From: Streptomyces exfoliatus
Lineage (GTDB): Bacteria; Actinomycetota; Actinomycetes; Streptomycetales; Streptomycetaceae
Length of the DNA: 64,000 bases
Direction of reading: 5' to 3'
NCBI RefSeq assembly: GCF_000725545.1
Contig: NZ_JNZP01000012.1
Span: 1 to 64,000 of the forward strand
Position 1 is the stretch's first letter. Each line of letters starts with the position of its first letter. This document shows positions 29,098 through 37,448 of this stretch, one piece after another. Made by a program: the position numbers and the translations under genes. The notes beneath the pieces are model-generated. The model searched no databases. It saw only the letters and a program-made list of their open reading frames with translations, and was not told the DNA's origin.

Positions 29098-30309
29098 ATG
29101 GCCGACGCCGTCGTCGACACCGTTGCCTCGGTTCCCGTCGCAGTCATCGGGGCGGGCCCCGCCGGGCTGATGCTGGCTCACCGCCTCGCACGCGCCGGGG
29201 TCGAGACGGTCGTGGTCGACACCCGCACCCGGCGGGAGATCGAGACCACGCAGCGGGCCGGCATCCTGGAGGCCGACGCGGCCCGGGACCTGGTGGAGAC
29301 CGGCGTCTCCGACCGGATCCTGCGCGACGGCCACGAACACGAGGGCACCGAGCTGCGCTTCGGCGGCCGGGCGCACCGCATCCACTTCAAGGCGCTCGTC
29401 GGCGCGTCGGTCTGGCTCTATCCGCAGACCGACGTGTTCATCGACCTGGCCGACGCGCGGGAGCGGGACGGCGGCACGGTCCACTTCGGCGTCAAGGACA
29501 CCGAGGTCCTCGACGTCACCACCGGCGCTCCCCGAGTCCGCTACACCGCGGCCGACGGCACCCGGCACGAGATCCGCGCGCGGTACGTGGTCGGCGCGGA
29601 CGGCTCCCGGAGCATGTGCCGCGATCTCGTCCCCGAGGACCGGCGGGTGCGGTACGGCAAGGAGTACCCCTTCGCCTGGTTCGGCATCCTGGCCGAGGCC
29701 CCGCCGAGCGCGCCCGAGCTGGTCTACGCCCACTCCGAGCACGGGTTCGCGCTGATCAGCCGGCGGACCGAGACCGTGCAGCGGATGTACTTCCAGTGCT
29801 CCCCCGGCGAGTCCGTCGACGCCTGGCCGGACGACCGCGTCTGGGAGACGCTCCAGGCCCGGGTGGCCGGCGAGGACGGCTTCCGGCTCCACGAGGGCCC
29901 GGTTTTGGACAAGACGGTCCTGCGGTTCCGTTCGTTCGTGCAGGAGCCGATGCGCTGGGGCTCGATGGTGCTCGCCGGTGACGCCGCGCACACCGTGCCG
30001 CCGACCGGCGCCCGCGGGCTCAACCTCGCGCTGCACGACGTGAAGATCCTGGCCGAGGTCCTGCCCCGGGCGCTCGGCGCCGCCGGAGAGGCCGCTCTCG
30101 ACGACTACCAGCCGCGCGCGATGCGGCGGGTCTGGCGGGCGCAGAACTTCTCGCACTGGATGACGGGGCTGCTGCACACCGCGCCGGGCGACTCGCCGTT
30201 CGACCTGCGGCGCCGCCTCGGCGAGCTCGACAACGTGGTGGCCACGCGCGCCGGCCGCGCCTACCTCGCCGAGCAGTACACCGGCTGGCCCGCCGGCTCC
30301 CGGGGCTGA
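29098..30309 (+). CDS. pobA: p-hydroxybenzoate 3-monooxygenase
   Basis: A 403-residue class A flavoprotein hydroxylase. It has the FAD dinucleotide motif VAVIGAGPAGLMLAHRLARA, the DG motif VGADGSRSMCRDLVP, and GDAAHTVPPTGARGLNLALHD. The conserved segment ERDGGTVHFG and length agree with PobA. It converts 4-hydroxybenzoate to protocatechuate using NAD(P)H and O2. The ATG at 29098 follows CAGGAG. It is the first structural gene of an operon whose remaining genes all act on protocatechuate by 4,5-cleavage, so the assignment is supported by context as well as motifs. Confidence 0.9.
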   Translation: MADAVVDTVASVPVAVIGAGPAGLMLAHRLARAGVETVVVDTRTRREIETTQRAGILEADAARDLVETGVSDRILRDGHEHEGTELRFGGRAHRIHFKALVGASVWLYPQTDVFIDLADARERDGGTVHFGVKDTEVLDVTTGAPRVRYTAADGTRHEIRARYVVGADGSRSMCRDLVPEDRRVRYGKEYPFAWFGILAEAPPSAPELVYAHSEHGFALISRRTETVQRMYFQCSPGESVDAWPDDRVWETLQARVAGEDGFRLHEGPVLDKTVLRFRSFVQEPMRWGSMVLAGDAAHTVPPTGARGLNLALHDVKILAEVLPRALGAAGEAALDDYQPRAMRRVWRAQNFSHWMTGLLHTAPGDSPFDLRRRLGELDNVVATRAGRAYLAEQYTGWPAGSRG

Positions 30310-30356
30310 CCCGGACAAACCCCGGGGCCGACCCCGACGAACCCAGGAGACACGCC

Positions 30357-31382
30357 ATGATCATCGACTGTCACGGTCACTTCACCACGGCGCCGCCACA
30401 GCTCGCGCGGTGGCGTGAACGGCAGGTGGCGGCGGTCGGCGCACCGGAGGACGCGCCCGACCCCGACGACCTCGTCGTCACCGACGACGACCTCCGCCAG
30501 GCGATCGAGGGCAATCAGCTGCGCCTGATGGACGAGCGCGGCAGCGATCTGACGATCTTCTCCCCCCGGGCCAGCTTCATGGCCCACCACATCGGTGACT
30601 TCCAGGTCTCCTCGGCATGGGCGCGGATCTGCAACGACCTGGTCCACCGCGTCAGCGGGCTCTACCCCGACCGCTTCGCGATGGGCGCGATGCTGCCGCA
30701 GTCACCGGGCGTCGACCCGGCGACCTGCGTGCCCGAGCTGCGCCGCGCGGTCGAGGAGCTCGGCGCGGTGTCGGTCAACCTCAACCCCGATCCGTCAGGC
30801 GGCGGATGGACCGCGCCGCCGCTGACGGACCGCAGCTGGTACCCGGTCTACGAGGCGATGGTCGCGTACGACATCCCCGCGATGATCCACGTCAGCACGT
30901 CCTGCAACCCGGCCTTCCACACCACGGGCGCCCACTACCTGAACGCGGACACCACGGCGTTCATGCAGCTGGTCCAGGGCGATCTGTTCGCCGACTTCCC
31001 GTCGCTGCGGTTCGTGATCCCGCACGGCGGGGGCGCGGTGCCCTACCACTGGGGACGGTTCCGAGGTCTGGCGATGGCGCTCGGCCGGCCGGATCCCGAG
31101 ACGCTGCTCGACAACGTCTTCTTCGACACCTGCGTGTACCACCAGGCCGGCATCGACCTGCTCACCCGGGTCATACCCAGCCGTTCCCTGCTGTTCGCCA
31201 GCGAGATGATCGGCGCGGTCCGCGACGTCGACCCGCGCAGCGGCCACCACTTCGACGACACGAAGCGGTACGTCGAGGCCACCGCGCACCTCACCGACGC
31301 GGAACGGGCAGCCGTCTACTCCGGCAACGCCCTGCGCGTCCACCCCCGGCTCGCCGCCCGGCTCGCCGTCGCCGACCTCTGA
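30357..31382 (+). CDS. ligJ: 4-oxalomesaconate hydratase
   Basis: A 341-residue amidohydrolase-superfamily protein closely resembling LigJ. It begins MIIDCHGHFTTAPPQLARWR, contains LTIFSPRASFMAHHIGDFQ, NLNPDPSGGGW, IHVSTSCNPAFHTTGAHY, and the long block VIPHGGGAVPYHWGRFRGL, then FDTCVYHQAGIDLL. LigJ hydrates 4-oxalomesaconate to 4-carboxy-4-hydroxy-2-oxoadipate in protocatechuate 4,5-cleavage. The gene follows pobA by 47 bases with its own AGGAGA and precedes ligK by 16 bases. Confidence 0.9.
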   Translation: MIIDCHGHFTTAPPQLARWRERQVAAVGAPEDAPDPDDLVVTDDDLRQAIEGNQLRLMDERGSDLTIFSPRASFMAHHIGDFQVSSAWARICNDLVHRVSGLYPDRFAMGAMLPQSPGVDPATCVPELRRAVEELGAVSVNLNPDPSGGGWTAPPLTDRSWYPVYEAMVAYDIPAMIHVSTSCNPAFHTTGAHYLNADTTAFMQLVQGDLFADFPSLRFVIPHGGGAVPYHWGRFRGLAMALGRPDPETLLDNVFFDTCVYHQAGIDLLTRVIPSRSLLFASEMIGAVRDVDPRSGHHFDDTKRYVEATAHLTDAERAAVYSGNALRVHPRLAARLAVADL

Positions 31383-31398
31383 CCCAGGAGAACACCTC

Positions 31399-32088
31399 AT
31401 GGAACACACCCGGACAGGTGTCGTCCACACCTCGATCAGCCGCGCCGACCCCGAGGAGGTCGCCGCCCTGTCGGCGTACGGCGTCGCGACGATCCACGAG
31501 GCCATGGGCCGGGTGGGCCTGATGCGCCCCTACCTGCGGCCCGTCTACCCCCGGGCGCGGCTGTGCGGCACGGCGGTGACCGTGCTGCTGCAGCCCGGCG
31601 ACAACTGGATGCTGCACGTCGCCGCCGAGCAGATCAGGGAGGGCGACGTGGTGGTCGCGGCCTGCACTGCCGAGAGCGAGGACGGATTCTTCGGCGAGCT
31701 GCTCGCCACCTCGTTCCGCGCCCGCGGTGGCCAGGGCCTGGTCATCGACGGCGGCGTGCGCGACGTGGCCGACCTGGAGCGCATGGACTTCCCGGTGTTC
31801 GCCCGCGCGGTCAACGCCAAGGGCACGATCAAGGCCACCCTCGGTTCGGTCAACGTGCCGGTGGTCTGCGCCAACGCCCTGGTCCGTCCCGGCGACGTCG
31901 TCGTGGGGGACGGCGACGGCGTCGTGGTCGTGCCGCGCGAGCGCGCCGCCGAGGTCGCCGCGGCGGCGGCCCGGCGCGAGGCGGCCGAGGAGGGCAAGCG
32001 GGCACGGTTCCGCGCGGGCGAACTCGGCCTGGACATGTACGGCATGCGCGGCCCGCTGGCCGAGCTCGGTCTGCGTTACGAGGAGTGA
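31399..32088 (+). CDS. ligK: 4-carboxy-4-hydroxy-2-oxoadipate aldolase
   Basis: A 229-residue RraA-fold aldolase. Motifs: ATIHEAMGRVGLMRPYLRPV, GTAVTVLLQPGDNWMLHVA, the metal-binding GLVIDGGVRDVADLERMDFPVFAR, and GDVVVGDGDGVVVVPRERA. The C-terminal RFRAGELGLDMYGMR is typical of this aldolase. It cleaves the pathway end product to pyruvate and oxaloacetate. Gene spacing on both sides is short (16 and 2 bases), so it is in the operon core. Confidence 0.9.
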   Translation: MEHTRTGVVHTSISRADPEEVAALSAYGVATIHEAMGRVGLMRPYLRPVYPRARLCGTAVTVLLQPGDNWMLHVAAEQIREGDVVVAACTAESEDGFFGELLATSFRARGGQGLVIDGGVRDVADLERMDFPVFARAVNAKGTIKATLGSVNVPVVCANALVRPGDVVVGDGDGVVVVPRERAAEVAAAAARREAAEEGKRARFRAGELGLDMYGMRGPLAELGLRYEE

Positions 32089-32090
32089 GG

Positions 32091-33011
32091 ATGACGACGA
32101 GTTTCAGGAAGACTCCCGGCTGGCTGGACTGGTACGCCGGTCCGAGCCGGCCGCGCTACCGGATGCCCGAGGGGGCCGTCGACGCGCACTGCCACGTGTT
32201 CGGCCCGGGGGCCGTGTTCCCGTTCGCGCCCGAACGGAAGTACACGCCCTGCGACGCGTCCAGGGACCAGCTCTTCGCCCTGCGCGACCACCTGGGCTTC
32301 TCCCGTACCGTGGTGGTCCAGGCGACCTGCCACGGCGCCGACAACAGCGCCATGGTCGAGGCCCTGCGGGCCTCCGGAGGGCTGGCCAGGGGCGTGGCGA
32401 CGGTGCGGCCCGACGTCTCCGACGCCGAGCTGCGGGAACTGCACGAGGCCGGTGTGCGCGGCGTGCGGTTCAACTTCGTCAAGCGGCTCGTCGACGCGGC
32501 GCCGCGGCAGGACCTGCGGGACGTCGCCCTGCGGATCGCCCCGTACGGATGGCACGTCGTCGTCTACTTCGAGGCGGCCGACCTGCCGGACCTGCGTGAC
32601 TTCCTCCTGTCGGTCCCGGTTCCGCTCGTGGTCGACCACATGGGGCGGCCCGATGTCACCAAGGATCCGGACGGCCCGGAGTTCGGGGCGTTCCTCGACC
32701 TCATGCGGGCGCGGCCGGACATCTGGTGCAAGGTGACCTGCCCGGAGCGGCTGTCCGTGAGCGGGCCGCCCGCCCTGGACGGCGAGCGTTCGGCGTACCG
32801 CGACGTCGTCCCCTTCGCCCGCCGGGTCGTCGAGGAGTTCCCCGACCGGGTGCTGTGGGGCACGGACTGGCCGCACCCGAACCTCGTCTCCCACATGCCC
32901 GACGACGGTCTGCTCGTCGACTTCGTCCCGCACATCGCCCCCACACCGGAGCTGCGGCGCAAGCTCCTCGTCGACAACCCGACGCGCCTGTACTGGCCGG
33001 ACGCCGGCTGA
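32091..33011 (+). CDS. ligI: 2-pyrone-4,6-dicarboxylate hydrolase
   Basis: A 306-residue amidohydrolase-superfamily enzyme of the LigI type: GAVDAHCHVFGPGAVFPFAPERKY, VVVQATCHGADNSAMVEAL, GVRGVRFNFVKRLVD, VVDHMGRPDV, and WGTDWPHPNLVSHMPDDG with the catalytic Asp region. LigI opens the lactone 2-pyrone-4,6-dicarboxylate without needing a metal. The ATG at 32091 follows GAGGAGTGAGG, overlapping the end of ligK. The pair ligI plus ligC is diagnostic for protocatechuate rather than gallate cleavage. Confidence 0.9.
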   Translation: MTTSFRKTPGWLDWYAGPSRPRYRMPEGAVDAHCHVFGPGAVFPFAPERKYTPCDASRDQLFALRDHLGFSRTVVVQATCHGADNSAMVEALRASGGLARGVATVRPDVSDAELRELHEAGVRGVRFNFVKRLVDAAPRQDLRDVALRIAPYGWHVVVYFEAADLPDLRDFLLSVPVPLVVDHMGRPDVTKDPDGPEFGAFLDLMRARPDIWCKVTCPERLSVSGPPALDGERSAYRDVVPFARRVVEEFPDRVLWGTDWPHPNLVSHMPDDGLLVDFVPHIAPTPELRRKLLVDNPTRLYWPDAG

Positions 33012-33036
33012 CCCGCCTCACGATCGGAGTCCGAAC

Positions 33037-34347
33037 ATGTCACTCGACAAGACCTACAGACTCGTGCCGGGGACCATCGTCTTCGACGCCGAGCAGTCCG
33101 CCAGGGGCTATCACCTCAACCAGTTCTGCATGTCGCTGATGACGGCCGAGAACCGCGAGCGCTACCTCGCCGACGAGCGCGCGTATCTGGACGCGTGGCC
33201 GCTGCGGGAGGAGCAGAAGCGGGCCCTGCTCGACCGCGACCTGAACGCGGCCATGGACGAGGGCGGCAACATCTACTTCCTCGCCAAGTGGGGCGCCACG
33301 CTGGGGCTCTCGTTCCAGCAGATGGCGGGGTCGATGACCGGCATGACCGAGGAGGAGTACCGCGCGATGATGGCCGGCGGCGGCCGCTCCGTCGAGGGCA
33401 ACCGCATCGACCACGCCGTCCTCGAAGCGGCGCACGCCGATGCGGCGCCCCCCGCCGTGCACGCCACCATCACCGGCGCGGTCTTCACCTCGCACGTACC
33501 GGCGATCGGCGCGGCGATGGACCACGACAAGACCCGCGAGCCTTACTGGAAGCCGGTCTTCGAGGGGTACGACTTCTCCAAGGAGTGGGAGAGGGAGAAC
33601 CTCCCCGATGTGATCTTCCTGGTCTACAACGACCACGCGTCCGCGTTCGACCTGTCGTTGATCCCCACGTTCGTCCTCGGTACGGGCGCGGCCTACGCGA
33701 CCGCCGACGAGGGGTACGGGCCCCGACCCGTCCCCGGCGTCGAGGGCGATCCCGACCTGGCAGCGCACATCGCGCACTCGCTGGTGCGGGACGACTTCGA
33801 CCTCACGCTCGCCAACGAGATGACCGTCGACCACGGCCTGACCGTCCCGCTGTCCCTGATGTTCGGGGACGTCGAGAAGTGGCCGTGCAAGGTGATCCCG
33901 TTCCACGTCAACGTGGTCCAGTACCCCGTGCCCTCGGGCGCCCGGTGCTTCCGGCTCGGCCAGGCGCTGCGCCGGGCCATCGAGTCGTACGACAGGCCGC
34001 TGAAGGTCCAGGTGTGGGGCACCGGTGGCATGAGCCACCAGTTGCAGGGTCCGCGCGCCGGACTGATCAACCGGGAGTGGGACAACGCGTTCCTCGACCG
34101 GCTGATCGAGGATCCGGCCGGCCTGTCGCAGGTGCCGCACCTGGAGTACGTCCAGGAGGCCGGCTCGGAGGGCATCGAGCTGGTCATGTGGCTGATCGCC
34201 CGCGGGGCGTTGAGCGACGTGGACGGGACCGGAGAGGTCGACGTCAAGCACCGCTTCTACCATGTGCCGGCGTCCAACACCGCCGTCGGCCACCTGATCC
34301 TCGAGAACCGTCCCCGGGCCCAGGAGCCCGCCGAAGGAGTGAACTGA
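33037..34347 (+). CDS. ligAB: protocatechuate 4,5-dioxygenase, alpha and beta subunits fused
   Basis: A 436-residue extradiol dioxygenase in which the small LigA-type subunit (about residues 1-130, RGYHLNQFCMSLMTAENRER, GATLGLSFQQMAGSMTG) is joined to the LigB-type catalytic subunit (about 145-430). In the latter, FTSHVPAIGAAMD and VYNDHASAFDLSLIPTF hold likely Fe(II) ligands, and GTGGMSHQLQGPRAG holds the likely catalytic His. In Sphingobium SYK-6 these are separate proteins of about 139 and 302 residues, and their sum matches this length. The product of protocatechuate cleavage is 4-carboxy-2-hydroxymuconate-6-semialdehyde. The order here is LigA then LigB. Operon position is between ligI and ligC. 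Confidence 0.92.
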   Translation: MSLDKTYRLVPGTIVFDAEQSARGYHLNQFCMSLMTAENRERYLADERAYLDAWPLREEQKRALLDRDLNAAMDEGGNIYFLAKWGATLGLSFQQMAGSMTGMTEEEYRAMMAGGGRSVEGNRIDHAVLEAAHADAAPPAVHATITGAVFTSHVPAIGAAMDHDKTREPYWKPVFEGYDFSKEWERENLPDVIFLVYNDHASAFDLSLIPTFVLGTGAAYATADEGYGPRPVPGVEGDPDLAAHIAHSLVRDDFDLTLANEMTVDHGLTVPLSLMFGDVEKWPCKVIPFHVNVVQYPVPSGARCFRLGQALRRAIESYDRPLKVQVWGTGGMSHQLQGPRAGLINREWDNAFLDRLIEDPAGLSQVPHLEYVQEAGSEGIELVMWLIARGALSDVDGTGEVDVKHRFYHVPASNTAVGHLILENRPRAQEPAEGVN

Positions 34348-34348
34348 C

Positions 34349-35323
34349 ATGACCGACGACCGAACCCTCAGGATCGCCCTGGCCGGAGGCGGCGCCTTCG
34401 GCGCCAAGCACGCGGCGGCGCTCCGGCGCATCGAGGGCGTCGAGGTGGCCGCCGTGGTGAGCAGCAGCCTGGAGAGCGCACGGAAGTTCGCCGCCGACCA
34501 GGGGGTCGGCCGCGCCGTGGCGTCCCTGGACGAGGTGCTCGCGATGGACGACGTCGACGCCGTCGTCCTCGCCACCCCCACCCCGATGCACGCCGGGCAG
34601 ACCCTGGCCTGTCTCGACGCCGGCAAGCACGTCCAGGTCGAGATCCCGCTCGCCGCCTCCCTCGGCGACGCCGAGGCGTGCCTGGCGGCGCAGGAGCGGA
34701 CGGGTCTCGTCGCCATGGTGGGCCACACCCGGCGCTTCAACCCGAGCCACCAGTGGCTGCGGCAGCGGATCCAGGCCGGCGAGTACCACATCCAGCAGAT
34801 GGACGTGCAGACGTACTTCTTCCGCCGCACGAACCTCAACGCCCTTGGTCAGCCGCGCTCGTGGACCGACCACCTGCTGTGGCACCACGCTGCGCACACC
34901 GTCGATCTCTTCGCGTACCAGACCGGTTCGCCGATCGTGCAGGCCCACGCGATCCAGGGCCCGATCCACCCCGAGCTCGGCATCGCGATGGACATGTCGA
35001 TCCAGCTGCGCGCGGCGAACGGTGCCCTCTGCACGCTTTCGCTGTCGTTCAACAACGACGGGCCGCTCGGCACGTTCTTCCGCTACATCGGCGACAACGG
35101 CACCTATCTCGCCCGCTACGACGACCTGTTCACCGGCAAGGACGAGCCGATCGACGTCAGCCGGGTCGCCGTGTCGATGGACGGCATCGAGCTGCAGGAC
35201 CGTGAGTTCGTCGCGGCGATCCGCGAGGGCCGCGAGCCGAACTCCTCGATCGCCCAGGTCATGTCCTGCTACCGGACGCTTGCGGCCCTGGAGGAGCAGC
35301 TGACCGCCGCCTCCGCTTTCTGA
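34349..35323 (+). CDS. ligC: 4-carboxy-2-hydroxymuconate-6-semialdehyde dehydrogenase
   Basis: A 324-residue Gfo/Idh/MocA-family oxidoreductase: IALAGGGAFGAKHAAALRRI for NADP binding, VLATPTPMHAGQTLACLDAGKHVQVEIPLA, and TRRFNPSHQWLRQRIQAGEY. The features match LigC, which oxidises the hemiacetal form of the ring-cleavage product to 2-pyrone-4,6-dicarboxylate. It begins one base after the ligAB stop and is the last gene of the operon, followed by a strong hairpin. Confidence 0.9.
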   Translation: MTDDRTLRIALAGGGAFGAKHAAALRRIEGVEVAAVVSSSLESARKFAADQGVGRAVASLDEVLAMDDVDAVVLATPTPMHAGQTLACLDAGKHVQVEIPLAASLGDAEACLAAQERTGLVAMVGHTRRFNPSHQWLRQRIQAGEYHIQQMDVQTYFFRRTNLNALGQPRSWTDHLLWHHAAHTVDLFAYQTGSPIVQAHAIQGPIHPELGIAMDMSIQLRAANGALCTLSLSFNNDGPLGTFFRYIGDNGTYLARYDDLFTGKDEPIDVSRVAVSMDGIELQDREFVAAIREGREPNSSIAQVMSCYRTLAALEEQLTAASAF

Positions 35324-35330
35324 GATCTCA

Positions 35331-35377
35331 TGCCGGAGTGCCGGTCGCCACCTCACGGGGCGACCGGCACTCCGGCA
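35331..35377. terminator. bidirectional terminator between the lig and cou-like operons
   Basis: Perfect 19-bp arms at 35331-35349 and 35359-35377 with a 9-base loop sit 8 bases after the ligC stop and 16 bases before the convergent MaoC gene's stop. The placement and strength indicate a shared terminator. Confidence 0.85.
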
Positions 35378-35392
35378 CGTTGGGTGCGTCGG

Positions 35393-35851
35393 TCAGGCGT
35401 AGTGGCGGTAGACGGCCTCGGCGACGCAGGCCGGCTTGGTGCTGCCCTCGACCTCGACGGTGAACGTGATCGGCATCTGCACGCCGTCGCCCTTGACCTC
35501 CTCCACGGTGCCGACGACGCCGTGGAGGCGGATCCTCGCGCCGACGGGGACGGGGCTGGGGAAACGGACCTTGTCCAGGCCGTAGTTGACGCTCATGCGG
35601 GTGCCGGTGATGGTGAGCAGCTCGCCGAAGAGCGGGATGATCAGGGAGAGGGTGAGGTAGCCGTGGGCGATGGGGCCGCCGAAGGGCCCGTCCTTGGCCT
35701 TCTCCGGATCCGTGTGGATCCACTGGTGGTCGTCGGTGGCGTCGGCGAAGGTGTTCACCCGGTCCTGGGTGATCTCCCTCCACTCGGTGCGGCCGAGGTC
35801 GGCTCCGGCGAGGGACGTGAGGGCGGCGAGACTGTCGGCGGTCGTGGGCAT
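35393..35851 (-). CDS. MaoC-family enoyl-CoA hydratase (CouM-like by context)
   Basis: A 152-residue hot-dog-fold hydratase with the catalytic Asp/His motif FADATDDHQWIHTDPEKAKD, then GPIAHGYLTLSLIIPLFGEL. In the hydroxycinnamate pathway a hydratase adds water across the p-coumaroyl-CoA double bond before oxidation and hydrolysis. The gene is last in a minus-strand operon with an acyl-CoA ligase, an amidohydrolase and an SDR, the set needed for that route. The family is certain; the substrate is inferred from context. Confidence 0.8.
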   Translation of the reverse strand: MPTTADSLAALTSLAGADLGRTEWREITQDRVNTFADATDDHQWIHTDPEKAKDGPFGGPIAHGYLTLSLIIPLFGELLTITGTRMSVNYGLDKVRFPSPVPVGARIRLHGVVGTVEEVKGDGVQMPITFTVEVEGSTKPACVAEAVYRHYA

Positions 35852-35903
35852 GGGGATTCCTTTCGATGGCGCGGGCTGCGGGAGGGTGCTGCTCGAAACG
35901 CCT

Positions 35904-37448
35904 TTACGGGTAAGGGTGTTCGACGGGCCCTGTCGAGAACGCCTCGCGCACGGCGGGCTTGATGATCTTTCCGGTGGCCGTTCGGGGCAGTCGGTCCGTG
36001 AGGACGACGGACCTGGGGATCTTGTATTTGGCTAGCCGGCCCCGCAGATGGCCGAGGAGGTCGTCCTGGGTCGCCGGGGCGCCGGGTTCGAGGACGACGA
36101 CGGCACGGCCGACCTCGCCCCACACGGGGTGGGGGACGCCGATGACCGCGCATTCGGCGACGTCGGGGTGGCCGAGGAGCGCGTCCTCGACCTCGGCCGG
36201 ATAGACGTTCTCGCCGCCGGAGACGAACATGTCCTTGACCCGGTCGACGAGGTAGGCGTATCCGTCGGTGTCGGTCCTGGCGATGTCCCCGGTGCGCAGC
36301 CAGCCGTCGTCGGTGAAGGCGGCCGCGGTGTCCTCGGGCAGGTTCCAGTAGCCGGTCATGACGTGGGGGCCGTGGACGAGGATCTCGCCGCGTTCGCCGG
36401 GCGCGGCGTCTGCGCCGTCGGGCAGGACGACGCGGGTGTCGGTGAAGAAGTGCGGGACGCCGGCGGAGCCGGCCTTGGCCGTGGTCTGCTCCCGGTCGAG
36501 GAAGAGGATGCCGGGGGACGCCTCGGTCATGCCGTAGCCCTGGCTGAAGGCGAGGCCGCGGTCGACGTACGCGGCGATGGTGCGGGCCGGGACCGGAGCG
36601 CCGCCGCAGTTGAGGGTGCGCAGGCTGGAGAGGTCGGTGCCCGCCCAGCGGGGCCGGGCGGCCATCGCGTCGTACATGGTGGGGACGCCGAACATGTACG
36701 TGACGCGGCGGCGTTCGACGAGGTCGAGGACCCGGTCGGCGTCGAAGGCGGCGAGCAGGATCACCCGGCCGCCCTTGAGCAGGGTGGGCAGGCAGGTCAT
36801 GTTGAGGCCGGCGGTGTGGAACAGCGGGGCCGCGACGAGGGTGACCTCGTCGGCGGTGAGGTCGGTGTCGACGAGGACGTTGACGCTGTTCCAGACGATG
36901 TTGGCGTGGGAGAGGACGGCTCCCTTGGGGCGGCCCGTGGTCCCGGAGGTGTACATGATCATGCACGGGTCCTCGGGGGCCACGGCCACGTCCAGGGGCT
37001 CGTCGGGGGCACCGGCGAGCAGTTCCTCGTACCCGGGAGCGCCGTCGCCGGGTCCTTCGAGCGCGATCCGGTGGCGCACCCCGGCCTGGTCGGTGGCGGC
37101 GCGGGCGGCCTCGCCCTGCTCGGGGGCGTGGACGAGGACGACGCTGCCGGAGTCGGCGAGGTTGTACGCCAGTTCCGGGGCGGTGAGGCGGGTGTTGAGC
37201 GGGACGAAGACCGCGCCGAGCGCTCCCGCGGCGAACAGCGTCTCCAGGAAGGCCGGGTGGTTGGGTCCCAGGTAGGCGACCCGGTCGCCGCTCGTCACGC
37301 CGAGGGCGCGCAGGGCGTGGGCGAGCCGCAGGACGCGCCGGTGGAGCTCGCGGTAGGTCAGGGCGCGGTCTTCGTGGACGACGGCGGTCCGGTCGGGTGT
37401 CCTGCGGGCCCGGCGCGCCGGCCAGGAGCCGATGCCCTGGTTCAGCAC
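35904..37448 (-). CDS. acyl-CoA ligase (CouL-like, hydroxycinnamate activation by context)
   Basis: A 514-residue AMP-forming ligase. The ATP motif is MIMYTSGTTGRPKGAVLSHA; others are FSQGYGMTEASPGILF, DDGWLRTGDIARTDTDGY, DRVKDMFVSGGENVYPAEVE and the catalytic Lys near LPRTATGKIIKP. The start is GTG 37448, overlapping the upstream stop by 7 bases; the longer upstream reading is Arg-rich and unlikely. Next to genes resembling couM, couN, couO and couR, the likely substrate is p-coumarate or related acids. A role as the missing HIP-CoA ligase FadD3 is possible but less supported by position. Confidence 0.78.
   Translation of the reverse strand: MLNQGIGSWPARRARRTPDRTAVVHEDRALTYRELHRRVLRLAHALRALGVTSGDRVAYLGPNHPAFLETLFAAGALGAVFVPLNTRLTAPELAYNLADSGSVVLVHAPEQGEAARAATDQAGVRHRIALEGPGDGAPGYEELLAGAPDEPLDVAVAPEDPCMIMYTSGTTGRPKGAVLSHANIVWNSVNVLVDTDLTADEVTLVAAPLFHTAGLNMTCLPTLLKGGRVILLAAFDADRVLDLVERRRVTYMFGVPTMYDAMAARPRWAGTDLSSLRTLNCGGAPVPARTIAAYVDRGLAFSQGYGMTEASPGILFLDREQTTAKAGSAGVPHFFTDTRVVLPDGADAAPGERGEILVHGPHVMTGYWNLPEDTAAAFTDDGWLRTGDIARTDTDGYAYLVDRVKDMFVSGGENVYPAEVEDALLGHPDVAECAVIGVPHPVWGEVGRAVVVLEPGAPATQDDLLGHLRGRLAKYKIPRSVVLTDRLPRTATGKIIKPAVREAFSTGPVEHPYP

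Noticed and set aside
33037..34347. Gallate dioxygenase
   Set aside because: The operon contains LigC and LigI, which act only on the protocatechuate cleavage product, and the domain order is LigA-LigB.
35904..37448. FadD3, the HIP-CoA ligase missing from the steroid cluster
   Set aside because: It is 18 kb away, inside an operon with hydroxycinnamate-type genes and a MarR regulator, with no KstR2-like box. Kept only as a possibility.
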